Origin: Diabrotica undecimpunctata | Lineage: Eukaryota > Arthropoda > Insecta > Coleoptera > Chrysomelidae | Assembly (NCBI RefSeq): GCF_040954645.1 | Contig: NC_092807.1 | Location: 26,584,309-26,648,308 of the forward strand | Direction: 5' to 3' | Length of the DNA stretch: 64,000 nucleotides | In this document: piece by piece, positions 44,775 to 55,600 of the stretch | How positions within the stretch are numbered: the first letter of the stretch is position 1 | How the letters are laid out: every line of letters begins with the position of its first letter | Notes under the pieces: generated by a model | The model's database searches: none | The model's input: the letters and a program-made list of their open reading frames with translations, nothing else | What the model was told of the DNA's origin: nothing | Made by a program: the position numbers and the translations under genes

Positions 44775-46640
44775 ATGCCAAAAACAAGTAAAAAACATAA
44801 ACAATGGGATCCAGACCGAATGATACGTGCTATCCGTGCCGTCAGGGGAAAGGAAATGGGGTATCTTAAAGCCTAGAAGTTATTTGCTGTTCCGAAATCA
44901 ACTCTGGAAGATTATGTTAAGCAAGAAAATAAAACTCCGGAGCAGTTGGTTGCTGTTAAAATTGGAAGAAGACCAGTACTTTCTGCAGAAATGGAAGCAG
45001 ATTTAGTCTCGTATTGCCTAGAAATGGACCGGCGATTTTACGGAATTGGGACCGCTGATATCAAGAGACTTGCATATCAAATAGCTTTACGAAATGGTCT
45101 TCGTCATCCATTTGCCCATGCCGAATCTGCCGGTAAAAAATGGTTAAGGGGATTTATGAGGCGAAACGCAGTTTTGTCCCTTAGAAAACCACAAGGAATC
45201 TCGAAAGCCCGAATTAAGGGATTTACCCCAGAAAATGTCAGCAGATTCTATGATCTTTTAGAAACGTCAATGGAAAAAGTTAACTTCAACCCCGCAAGAG
45301 TTTATAACGTTGATGAAAGCGGCATAACAACGGTTCAGTCCAAGAATACTCGTGTTATAACATTAAAAGGAAAAAAACAGGTTGGATCTGTTACCGCGAC
45401 TGAAAGAGGCGCATTAGTTACTGTTGTATTTTGTATGAATGCTGCTGGTGGGTTTGTCCCTCCATTATTCGTGTTTCCAAGAAAGAACATGAAAGTGGAA
45501 TTATTAGATGGATCGCCGCCTGGCTCTATTGCAGCTTGCCATCCATCAGGTTGGATTCAGCAGCACATTTTTTCCCAATGGCTACAGCATTTCGTAGCTC
45601 ACGTGAAACCATCCCGTAAAGACCCAGTGCTGCTTATTCTTGATGGTCACTACAGCCACACAAGAAATATAGATGTGATAGAAGCAGGACGTGCAAATTT
45701 CGTTACAATTTTGTGTATCCCGCCGCACAGTTCACACAAACTACAACCTCTAGATTTGTCTTTTATGTCACCATTTAAAACATATTATTCGCAACAAATT
45801 GAGATGTGGTTAAGGCAAAATCCTGGACGCACCATAAACTCGTATCAAATTTGTAAGCTTATGTGCCCGGCATATTTGAAAAGTGCTACTGCAGAAATTT
45901 CCGCGAATGGTTTTCGCAAATCTGGAATATATCCTTTTAATAAAAATAACTTTTCTGATCACGATTTTATAATGGAGAGACAAAGAGAAAGAACACCACC
46001 ACCCATAAATCAAAATCATGGGGAAGTATTACCAACAAGAGGTCAGTCAAGACCAGAACCACAAAGCATTATCGAAAGAACACCTCCAAAACATAACTTA
46101 ACAAATAAATCATCCAATGGAAATGCAACTGAAACTACGGCAACTATGATAAGAGCTGAGGATGTTAGTCCACTGCCTTCTTGCAGTTATACCTCACAAA
46201 CAAGCAAACAAAAAAATCCTCGAAAAGGTTCTAGTTGGATAATAACTAGTACACCTTATAAAGATGAACTTGAACGAAGTGTAGCCGAACAAGAAAGAAA
46301 AAAGTCTTTGAAAGAAAAGAAACCAAAAATAAGCAACGAATTAAATCAAGTCAACAGAAAAAAAACTCCACGCCAAAAAAAGCAAAAGAAAAAAATTGAA
46401 TCGAGTAGTAGTGACACTTCACATCCTGGTGATGACCTTATTTTGGATGATGATTCTGATATGGATGTAGACGATGAAGATGGAGACACAGAATGTATGT
46501 TTTGTGACAGTTTATATTCCGAAGATACACACGGTGAGAAGTGGATAAGGTGTATAAAGTGCTTCAAGTGGTGTCATGAGATGTGCGCCAATGCTGATAA
46601 GAAGAAAACCTATATTTGCGACTTTTGTCAAGATGTGTAA
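44775..46640 (+). CDS. Pogo-like transposase with C-terminal PHD finger (one stop)
   Basis: 621 codons if read from the ATG at 44775 (MPKTSKKHKQWDPDRMIRAI), the start that includes a psq-type helix-turn-helix. A TAG at codon 34 (44874-44876) interrupts it; after that the frame is open to 46640. Next come a CENP-B-like second DNA-binding part (about residues 60-130), then the DDE_1 core: Asp 180 (NVDES), Asp 290 (LILDGHYSH) and Asp 327 (LQPLDLS), spacing DD36D. A polar, basic linker follows. Cysteines in the order C4HC3 (C574-C577 ... CIKC, CH, C ... CDFC at ~617) form a PHD-type finger that could read histone tails. Initiation at the GTT/ATG after the stop would lose the helix-turn-helix, so this copy is probably not fully active. 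Confidence 0.9.
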
Positions 46641-46669
46641 CTATTCTTATGATGAACAAAATGGTGTCT

Positions 46670-46894
46670 TAATTTCGGATAGGGTATCCGAAATTAGGAG
46701 CCCTAAAATTTTTGACATACAAAAGCACTAATTTTATTGAACAATATTTTTTGTAAAAAAGATTTTCAATAAATTGTCTATGATAATAAAATTAGTTTCT
46801 ATATTACTCTGCAAGTACTCTTGAGTAGATAAAAGTTTAAAATGTGTTATTAGGTGAAAAATATGACACTAATTGTAAATGGTATCCGAAATTA
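46670..46894. promoter_or_regulatory. Right subterminal array of the 12-bp motif
   Basis: TAATTTCGGATA at 46670-46681, reversed at 46685-46696 and within the right TIR at 46883-46894. Confidence 0.65.
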
Positions 46895-46907
46895 GGCTAC
46901 TTTCCCT
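46883..46907 (-). repeat. Right TIR of pogo-like element
   Basis: 25 bp, complementary to 44300-44324 with one mismatch; TA at 46908-46909. Confidence 0.92.
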
Positions 46908-46994
46908 TATGCAAAAAAATTATTTATTCTCTTGGAGTGAAAAACTTACAATGTACAACTTACATTTAAAAATAAATTAGTATAGAAAAAAATA

Positions 46995-47310
46995 ATTTTT
47001 AATAAAACTGATAATTTGGATTTCTTCCATTACGTACGACAAAATTTAAAACTTCCTCGAGGTACACAGCACCAGTGGCTCTTCTTTCCAGAACCAGCAG
47101 TGGCGTTTGTGTACTCATAATACCACCCCAAACCATAATACTGCCACCTTCAAATGGGACACGCGGTTGGGCTGTTTCTAGTCGCGCTTGTCGTCCTGGG
47201 GCACTCCAAACCAGTATTCTTCGTGAATCAGATACCAAGCTAATGTTTGACTGATTAAAGAACATCACGTTATTCGAGGACCATGATGCACCATTTCTCT
47301 AGCCCATTGC
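46995..47310 (-). pseudogene. Tc1-like transposase fragment
   Basis: Minus-strand DDE_3 piece: VMFFNQSNISLVSDSRRILV (where SDES/SDQS is usual, so the first Asp is lost), WSAPGRQARLETAQPRVPFE and GGSIMVWGGIMS, ending near 46999. Only the central third of a Tc1 transposase remains, squeezed between the pogo element and the Penelope element. Confidence 0.78.
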
Positions 47311-47329
47311 AACATTACTATTTTGTTTT

Positions 47330-49212
47330 GGTAGGTAAGTGTAGATTAGTGTATTTTGTATAAGGTCCGTTTTTAAATAAATTATCCAATATTGAATTTA
47401 ATTCAAATAATACTTTAGTAAGTTTTGACATAAATAGTTTATTTACGCATGTGCCATTAGATAAGACTTTAAATATAGTCAAGACAAAATTAAAGAGTGA
47501 TGATACATTGGCAACTAGAACAAGAATAAACATATCAGCTTTAATGGAGTTATTAACATTATGTACTGATAATACATATTTTCAACTAAATAATGATTTC
47601 TATAAACAAAATTTTGGCCCAGCAATGGGCTCTAGTTCATCTCCATTATTAGCCGATATATTTATGGAAGATTTTGAAACAAATATTATTTCTAAACAAA
47701 ATTTACAACCCACAGTATGGTGGAGATATGTAGATGATGTATTTTCGATATGGCCTCATGGATCAGAGTTGGACACATTCCTGAATGATATAAACGATAA
47801 TGAAGAGACAATAACATTTACCATGAAAAGGGGATATAATAACACACTACCTTTCCTGGATGTTTTAATCTGTAAAAACGATACTGGGTATGAGACTCAG
47901 ATGTATAGAAAGCCAACACATACCAACAGATATTTAAATTTCAAATAATCAAATCACAATATTAATATTAAAAAGGGAATCATTAAATCATTATACGATA
48001 GAGCCAAAGTTACTTGTTATAACGAAAATTCGTTCTTGGAGGAAAAACATTTGTTAACATGTGTTTTATTAAAAAATGATTATCCTTTATCGTTTATAAA
48101 TAAGGAATTTATAACAATCGACCGAATAGAACAGAACAACTTAGAACGAGATCCTACAGCATACACGAGATATAATAGAAAGAAAATAACAATACCATAC
48201 TTAAAAGGATTATCAGAAAAACTTAAAAGGATAGGAAATAAATTCAACATTTCAACAACATTCAAAACAACAAACACATTGAGATGTATTTTGTCTAAAA
48301 CCAAACCTAACAATGAACAAGAAAGGACAAAGAATTGCATTTATAAAATACCTTGTGAATGCGATCAGTTTTATTTATGTGAAACATTAAGACAAATAAA
48401 TGTTAGAATAAGTGAACATCAATCTTATATCAAAAATAGAGAATTTGATAGATCTCAAATATGTAAACACGCATGGGATAATGAACATAGGGTTCATTGG
48501 AATGATTCAAATATAGTCCTAAAAGAAACGGATGGTAAAAAGAGAAAAATCAAAGAAGCGGCTCTAATTATGCTAAATGAGATAGATTGTGTGGAAAATT
48601 CCTCGGCAGAATGTAGTAGGATCTGGTTACCCATATTAAAAAAGCAAGTTATTAAAAGGAAAATACCAGTATTAGTAAGTCGGTAACATATAGAGGATAC
48701 ATCATTTATGTTTTTTAAATAACAAACATAAAATCAGAATTTGGTGTTTATTGAAAGTAAACTAAATGCACGACCAAATACTTACCATGTCGGGATAGTA
48801 TTATGAGGTTTTTTTTTCCTGGTTTTTCCCTGATAATTTACTACGGAATCACTAACAGGAGATTTTTACTGTCATCACGGCATGTGTTTGTCTTTTTAAA
48901 GACGAATTACATGCTATGATTTTTTCTGACGGATATTCTCAAGTTAAAGTTGATTTCATGTAATCGAATGAACTATCTTACAAATAAAGTCGTCTACTTT
49001 AAAATGTATAATGTTTGTCTGAATTGTCGCTATAAATGAGTCAGATAAAATTAAATTATTAGAAGAATATTTCATCAAGTAACCAAAAAACAAAATTTGT
49101 TTATAATTTACTAATGTTTGTATTTTGAGAACGATTTCCGAAGTGGAAATTGAAACGTCAATAAACGTACTTTAACCTTTAATTGTGGCTTATTCCCATT
49201 TAAATAGTAAAA
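47330..49212 (+). mobile_element. Penelope-like element 1, 5'-truncated
   Basis: Contains a Penelope-type RT, a GIY-YIG endonuclease and a 3' region ending in AACGATTTCCGAAGTGGAAA ... CCCATTTAAATAGTAA (49131-49212). The same end occurs as an inverted pair at 61162-61364, which marks it as the terminal sequence of this family. Confidence 0.85.
47364..48686 (+). pseudogene. Penelope RT and GIY-YIG endonuclease, one in-frame stop
   Basis: One reading frame over 441 codons, interrupted only by TAA at 47946-47948. The RT part has SFDINSLFTHVPLDK (about 47424), GPAMGSSSSPLLADIFMEDF and the catalytic WWRYVDDVFSIW (about 47720-47755), then a TLPFLDVLI motif. After the stop, KKGIIKSLYDRAK continues the frame. 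The endonuclease begins at CIYKIPCECDQFYLC (about 48335; the second Y of GIY-YIG is kept, the G is C), followed by RISEH and CKHAWDNEH. The N-terminal RT part is missing. Penelope elements prime reverse transcription with this endonuclease. Confidence 0.88.
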
Positions 49213-49857
49213 ATACAATCGTTTACTCTTTTAATGTAAATCTTAAAATAGTTTATTCTATGATAATATTTTTGCATCATTTGTGTTACTTTTAGTTTAG
49301 ATTATTTGAGATATACTTAATGTAACTCAAAATATCAAAGGTTTAAATTTTCGTATTTTTATCATAATATTAATTTTTAAATTTTATTTTAGCGTATTCA
49401 TGTTAATGAGCTTAGACTGAAAACCTCTCGGAAAAAGAGTAAAACCTTTTACATTTCAAATGAACATGCTTTTTTACTTCATAAATTCATTAAAAACTTA
49501 GTTAATTACACTAACCAGATTTCTTTTATGCATGAAAACGTGGTGGGTTTTATGAATATTTGTAACTTCTGTGAGAACTGTCATGATACTTAACATTTCG
49601 GACGGTTTAGTGTACAGTGTGTGTGGAAACCTCTTGTGGAATAAAATTGTTTGTCCTTATTTTAAAAAATAATACGCTGGGATTTGTCGAGATTTATATA
49701 TAAACTAGTCCGTCCAATCCAATCAATTATCATTGTACAGTCAGTTATTACATTCGTAATTTATTAAACTTTTTACATATAATCCAAGTAAATATAAAGT
49801 ATGATGTGATGCACTCCTGACCTAACATTATATTTTTTTACTATACCCTGTATATAT
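48687..49857. other. Penelope 3' region and unassigned AT-rich flank
   Basis: 48687-49212 is the 3' untranslated part of Penelope-like element 1, ending in the conserved stem (ATTTCC / GGAAAT) followed by GAAACGTCAATAAACG. 49213-49857 shows no recognised feature. Confidence 0.55.
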
Positions 49858-50227
49858 ATAATCAAGGATCGCTCGAAGAGTGGTGGGTTTTTCGGTCAAA
49901 AGATGAAGAAAAAAAGACAAAGAAGGTAGCTACTTTATCTATTTATTCAAAGACGTTTCGGTCTCTAGTGAGAAAGCATCATAGTTTATTTAGAAAGAAT
50001 AATATGAAAAAACCAAACATCCATAGAGAGGTTAATACAAACGTGTTACCTCAAAAAGACATGTAGCAGTCAAAACTATAAAAAAAGCTTGAGTCATTAG
50101 ACCATTGAATAGTTAAGTTGTATTAACAATCAATTGAAACTAAGTACAGTTTACAATTTAACACGAACTTAGAACAGCAAAAGAAACATGTGGTTATTAT
50201 ACATGTACTGTATAATAACCACATGTT
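49858..50227 (-). mobile_element. Diverged Penelope-type repeat, minus strand
   Basis: Matches the left arm of the 26.7-kb palindrome (CGCTCGAAGAGTGGTGGGTT onward) with many changes. The hammerhead core (49952-49984, minus strand) is damaged: CTATGA instead of CTGATGA, and helix II no longer pairs. It ends in a perfect 19-bp hairpin. Confidence 0.75.
50185..50227. repeat. Perfect 19-bp hairpin
   Basis: AACATGTGGTTATTATACA, loop TGTAC, then the exact complement, followed by (GTTAAT)3. It sits at the inner end of the diverged Penelope-type repeat, the position of the centre in the 26.7-kb palindrome. Confidence 0.9.
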
Positions 50228-51030
50228 AATGTTAATGTTAATGACAAGTAATGTAACAAAATTATGTAAAAAGCTTATGTAACGAAACTAACAAGATCAA
50301 AAGATCACCCTTCCAACAATAGAATATTAATATAGTTTAATTTTAAATTTAGGTAACATTATTAAAAAGATTGCAAAAGTTTCTTGTAAAAAATGTAATG
50401 AAAATTACCATAAAGAGCTTCTACACTTGGAAACACTCGGCAAATGGGACCTATTTTATAGTAAACGTACCATCTCGTGAGAAACAGTGTACTTAAAGTC
50501 CAAACATGACAACAACAAGACGAATTACCAACCGCTAATGCATTGGAGCGGTAAATTTAAAGATATGATATAGAAAGAAGAAGTCCCTGTCTGTACGAAC
50601 CATTAAAAAGAAAGCAACAGATGCTTGGAAACACCATTTCACTTTCAAAGAATGGCTCGGAGAAAAACAAACAAGTGAGGTCGATCCTTCCATATCATAA
50701 TACAAGTGACTTTATTGTAGCTGGTTAACCAGCCACAGGTACAGATTAAATTCAACTTCCAACAGTCCAATGCTCATAATATTTTAAAACTGACTGATTT
50801 CATGAATCAAATTAATTTTAAAAAATTTATTAAACTATTTCATCAAAAAAAAAATTATTTTATATATTTTATAACATTACATGTAAAATGCATCAATAAA
50901 TTATTAATTGATTAGCAATCAAGATTTAAGTAACAAATAAAAAAAAATTTATTTGAGTTTATTTAAAAGTGAAAATGTATACAAAAACACACCATAGGAG
51001 ACCATATTAAAGTAAAGAACTGTTAAAGCC
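50228..51030. other. No gene recognised
   Basis: AT-rich, no recognisable coding sequence or repeat I can support. Confidence 0.45.
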
Positions 51031-51034
51031 TAGT

Positions 51035-52237
51035 TCTGCAATATTAATGCATGATAAATTTGGCTCAGGTTGCTAATGTCCGTTTTCTTATTTAGAGCGT
51101 TGGGGTGTTTCAGTATCGAACACATTTCCAAAAACTGTCTTTTCCCGAGATTGCGTTCGTTGACAAGAATCTTAATTTCGTTTAAGTTCACTTTGTGATT
51201 TGTATTAATAGCATGCTAAGCAAGAGCAAAAGTATGCTTGGATACTCCCTGTCTGACCGATGTAGCACGAGTCACACTCAGCACAAGGTATGTGATAGAT
51301 GACATTAACTTGTTTCAAAAGGGATAAGGGTGTTTTGGTTTTAGAAAATTTTAACAGGAACGTTATTGTGTTTATACAGTTTAATAAGTTTTTTCAGTAA
51401 CATGAGGAAAATAGGGTAAAGAGGAGTAATGGGTAGTTGGAGTTCCAAGTACAGTAGTAGGCAGAACAGTGTTATTGATAGTATTGTTTGATATTTCTCT
51501 GAGTTGGTCACCATTAGGTGTCATTTAAATTAGGAACCATAACTCTGCGAATATAGGTATTTATTAATAAATGAAGATGGGTAGGAATTCTCAATCAATA
51601 TGTTTCTGAGCAGTAGAAGGATTTCCCTTAGATTGATCTGATGTGTCAGCCTAACCAGCCTACAGCTTAAAGTTTTAATAAGGTTTAATTTATATTTAAA
51701 AGGATGACAGGAGTGGTAGTTGAGAAACCTATTGGAGGCCATTGGTTTCTTATACCAACTTGTGATTAAAGTATTGTCTCCCATTCTGATATTACGCATG
51801 TCTATGAAGGGAATACTATTAGTGGTGGGGTCCTCTAGTTCAACAGTTAACTGTAAATGAGAATCAAACTCAAGGTGGTCTGAATTTTATCTGGAGGTAA
51901 GGCTAGTAATAGGTCATCTACATACCGCTTAATAAAAGGGATTTGGAAATCCAAAAGACTCAAACAGTGAGACACTAAATCATCCAGTACAAAGTTAAGT
52001 AGGATGGAAGAGATTGAGGAATCCATAGGTGCCTCAAATATTTGTATCAATAGCTCAATAGTAGCTCATGCACTATCAAATTATCATTATCACTGGCTTC
52101 AAGTTCTTATCTTATTTTCAAATCTTTGGGGATCCAAGTGTGACAGAGGAGTAGACTCCAAGCGATATTTATTAATCTCGTCTCCCAACCTACTTTATGA
52201 CTTGCTATCTTTAGCTCTATGCAGTGCTAAAGGCTAT
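51035..52237 (-). pseudogene. Penelope-like element 2: RT and GIY-YIG remnant
   Basis: Minus strand, diverged from element 1. RT: IQIFEAPMDSSISSILLNFV and the catalytic FIKRYVDDLLLALP (52050-51847), then TSWYKKPMASNRFLNYHSCH and an LREILLLLRNILIENSYPSS stretch (51799-51530). Endonuclease: NVIYHIPCAECDSCYIGQTG (about 51310-51250), with an intact GIY-YIG-type Y...YIG pair, then KILVNERNLGKRQFLEMCSI near 51150. Frameshifts throughout. Its upstream part is cut by the Ty3/gypsy element at 52238. Confidence 0.8.
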
Positions 52238-52612
52238 TGTTACGTAAAAATATGAGTCATAGTTTTAACCTGTAACATGTTTTTATTCTAATATGTTGTA
52301 GAGTTTACGAGAGGCATCTATTTACCTGAACGACCTTTCAGAAAAAGGTCGAACCGATGCGAGGGAAATCCAGTTTGCCTTTACCGTTTCGCCGTCTACT
52401 CAAGAATGATTTGGACTTTTCGAGATAACGGCGATTTATGTATAAAAATAAAACATTTTTATATGGAAGGACAGTTAATTCTCAACACCCGCGCTCGCGA
52501 ATTTGTTACGTACGGATATAATAAATTATTGTCAGATAAGTTAATATAAATAAAGAAATAAATTAAATCCGTAAGTGTTATAAATATTGAACCTTTTAAT
52601 AAATTCACAACA
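52238..52612 (+). repeat. 5' LTR of gypsy element 2
   Basis: 375 bp, TGTTACGTAAAAATATGAG ... TTCACAACA. Confidence 0.96.
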
Positions 52613-52614
52613 AA

Positions 52615-52632
52615 TGGTGTCAGAGTGAGATC
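52615..52632 (+). other. Primer-binding site of gypsy element 2
   Basis: TGGTGTCAGAGTGAGATC, two bases after the 5' LTR. The tRNA was not identified. Confidence 0.7.
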
Positions 52633-52688
52633 GAACATAAATTAGACTTATAATAATAATACAAGTGAATATAAAATAAATTGTGAAA

Positions 52689-55600
52689 ATGGCTACGATT
52701 TATGAGCTGACAGTGACTAATTTAAGAAGACATCTTGAAGACAGAGAATTAGCTTCTACCGGAAAAAAGGCTGAGTTAGTCCAACGACTAAAGAACGCTT
52801 TGCTAGAAGAAGGACTAGATCCAGAGACTTAGATATTTGAAGACAAACATGATGCTGTCCTCTCGTCGATTTCGAAAATTTCTGGTGACATCGCATCATT
52901 AGAGAACAAAGTTTCTGACGATATTTCGAAAGTTTCTTCTGATGTAGCCAAAGTTTCTGGTGATGTAGCCAAAGTTTCTGGTGATGTAGCCAAAGTTTCC
53001 GGCGACATCGCTTCGTTGGAAGACAAAGTTTCTAACGAGATTTCTTCGCTGGAAAGCAAAGTCTCTGCTAACATCTCTTCGGAAATCTCTAAAGTCACTT
53101 CTGAGATGTCTGCCCTGGACGATAGAATATCTTCATTAAAAAACCAAGTTGCTGCCGATATGTTAGCCTTCGAAGAAAAGATATGGAAAGAAATGGAAAA
53201 GAAGATGGAGGAAACAGGGACAGCAGAGAGAGGAAACAATCCAATTACAGTGGAGATAAAAGAAGACCAGACGAAATTTAAGTTGGAGACACGGCCGAAA
53301 TTTGAAGGAAGTGGAGGTTCTATTCATGTTAAAGTCCCAACTTTCGACGGAAAATCATCAGGGAACAACTACATGAAACAGTTCGAATCAGCCGCAAGAG
53401 CAAATGGATGGTCTGAAAAAGAAAAGGCTGTGAACCTGACTATCGCTCTTCGAGGAGATGCCTTAGATGTGCTTCAGACCATAGCCGTAGAGGAGACCGA
53501 TGATTTCGAACAACTGAAGAAGAGGTTAAATATGCGATATGGCCACGAACATTTGGAGCATGTATATCAGTCGCAGCTTAAAAATCGTAGACAGAAGAAA
53601 GATGAGGCTCTTCAAGAATATGAGGTAGATATTGCCAGATTAGTACGATATGCTTATCCAACAGCTCCCGAAGACATGATGGAAAAATTGGCCGTTCAAA
53701 CGTTTATTGATGGTCTTCGTGATCATGAAATGCAGAGAACACTACGATTAGCTCGTCACAAGACGCTGGTTGATGTCTTATCCGCCGCTCTCGAATACGA
53801 GTCAGCTACGCAGGCCTCTGGCGGGTACAGTAAAGTTAGGACTGTAAAAGAGGAAGGAGATGAAGATAAACTTGACCAGCTCGTTAATATGATGAAAAGT
53901 ATTACATGCAAGAAAACGAAGACCATAAAATCAAGAAACTCACCATCAGGAAAACCAGAACGAGTCGGCTTTAGGGGAGCAGCTTCGACCCGGAACTTTT
54001 CCAAAGACCCTCTTATACTAATAGCTTCTTTGAAATGTCGTGAAGATAGTGTATATGTAGATGGAGAAATAAATGGTAAAAGACATACGTTGTTGGTGGA
54101 TACCGGAGCGACCAGAACCATTATACGCCCAACAGTTATAAACAGCCGAAAGAAACTGTTACCAACGAGGTTACGACTTCGGACCGCTACACGTGAAAAT
54201 GCCAACATTCATGGAGAAATCCAGGTACAATTGGGAATTGGGGCAGAAAAGTTTGTCCATACTGTTATAGTTGCTGACATCGAAGAGGATGTTATATTAG
54301 GAATGGACGTAATGAATATGCATGGATTCCAATTGGATTTTAAGAATAAGGTAATCAAAGTTGGCAACGAGGAGGTATTTCTCCATCCACATAATGACAA
54401 CACTGTGCAAGCAGCCATTACAGAAGATACAGTCGTGCCTGCGAGAAGCGAAACGATCATAGTAGCGCGACTACAGGGAATTGTAGACAAAGGGAGACCT
54501 GTTATGATGGAGCATTGGAACCACGACGATGAGGTTGGCCGTGGAATCATAATTGGAAAGGAATTGGTGACTTCGGCTAAAGAAATTCCTGTGAGACTTA
54601 TCAATGTCAACGACTACCCAGTGACCATAAAGAAAGAGACAAAAGTAGGAACTTGTGTACCTGTGACATCCATAATCCGTCAGGCGACAACATCTGATAA
54701 TTCCAACGACAAATTCGACCAAATGGTTGCAGTTGCAGGACAGTCTCTAAATCAGATGGAGAAAAGGAAATTAAGGGAATTTCTTCGGCAGTATCGTGAT
54801 ATTTTCGTACCGAAAGGAGGAAAGACGGGAAGAACTACCGTTGTTAAGCATAAAATTGATACTGGTAATGCTAAGCCAATTCGTCAAACAGCTCGACGAT
54901 TACCACAGGCGAAAAGAGAGGAAGCTGAAACGATTGTTCAGGAAATGAAGAAAGACGGGGTGATAGAACCTTCTACGAGCCCATGGGTCTCTCCGGTGGT
55001 CCTGGTTAAGAAGAAAGACGGAACGACGAGGTTCTGTGTGGATTACCGTTTGCTGAACAACGTTACCAAGAAGGATAGTTATCCTCTGCCTCGGATCGAT
55101 GACACATTGGACACATTGGCTGGAAGTAAATTGTTTTCTACTTTGGATTTGAAGTCTGGATACTGGCAGGTAGAAATGGACCCAGTCGATAAAGAAAAGA
55201 CAGCCTTCACCACAGGATCTGGATTGTGGCAATTCAACGTTATGCCATTTGGACTCTGTAATGCTCCTGCGACATTTGAGAGGCTTATGGAAAATGTGTT
55301 GAGAGGGTTATCTTGGAAAACATGCCTGGTTTATTTAGATGACATAATCGTCTTGGGGGAGACATTCGAAGATCATTTGAGGAATTTAGAAAACGTTTTT
55401 AATCGACTTAAAGCTGCCCAATTGATGCTAAACCCCAAGAAGTGCCAGCTATTTCAAGGTAAAGTCAATTATCTGGGTCATATAGTCAGTAAAGAAGGAG
55501 TGGCCGTGGATAAGGGAAAAATCGATTCCATTAAGGAATGGCCAAAACCAACTGACAAACATCAAGTGAGAAGTTTTCTTGGACTATGTACTTACTACCG

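Larger units (their letters stand above)
44300..46907 (+). mobile_element. Nearly intact pogo-like DNA transposon
   Basis: A 2608-bp element with 25-bp inverted ends at 44300-44324 and 46883-46907 (GGAAAGTAGCCTAATTTCGG within both; one mismatch at position 2), flanked by TA (44298-44299 and 46908-46909). It contains one gene, a DDE_1-type transposase. Only one stop codon interrupts that gene, so the insertion is young or was recently active. Confidence 0.93.

Noticed and set aside
52004..52255. Plus-strand 83-codon frame
   Set aside because: Antisense of the Penelope-like RT and spans the LTR border.
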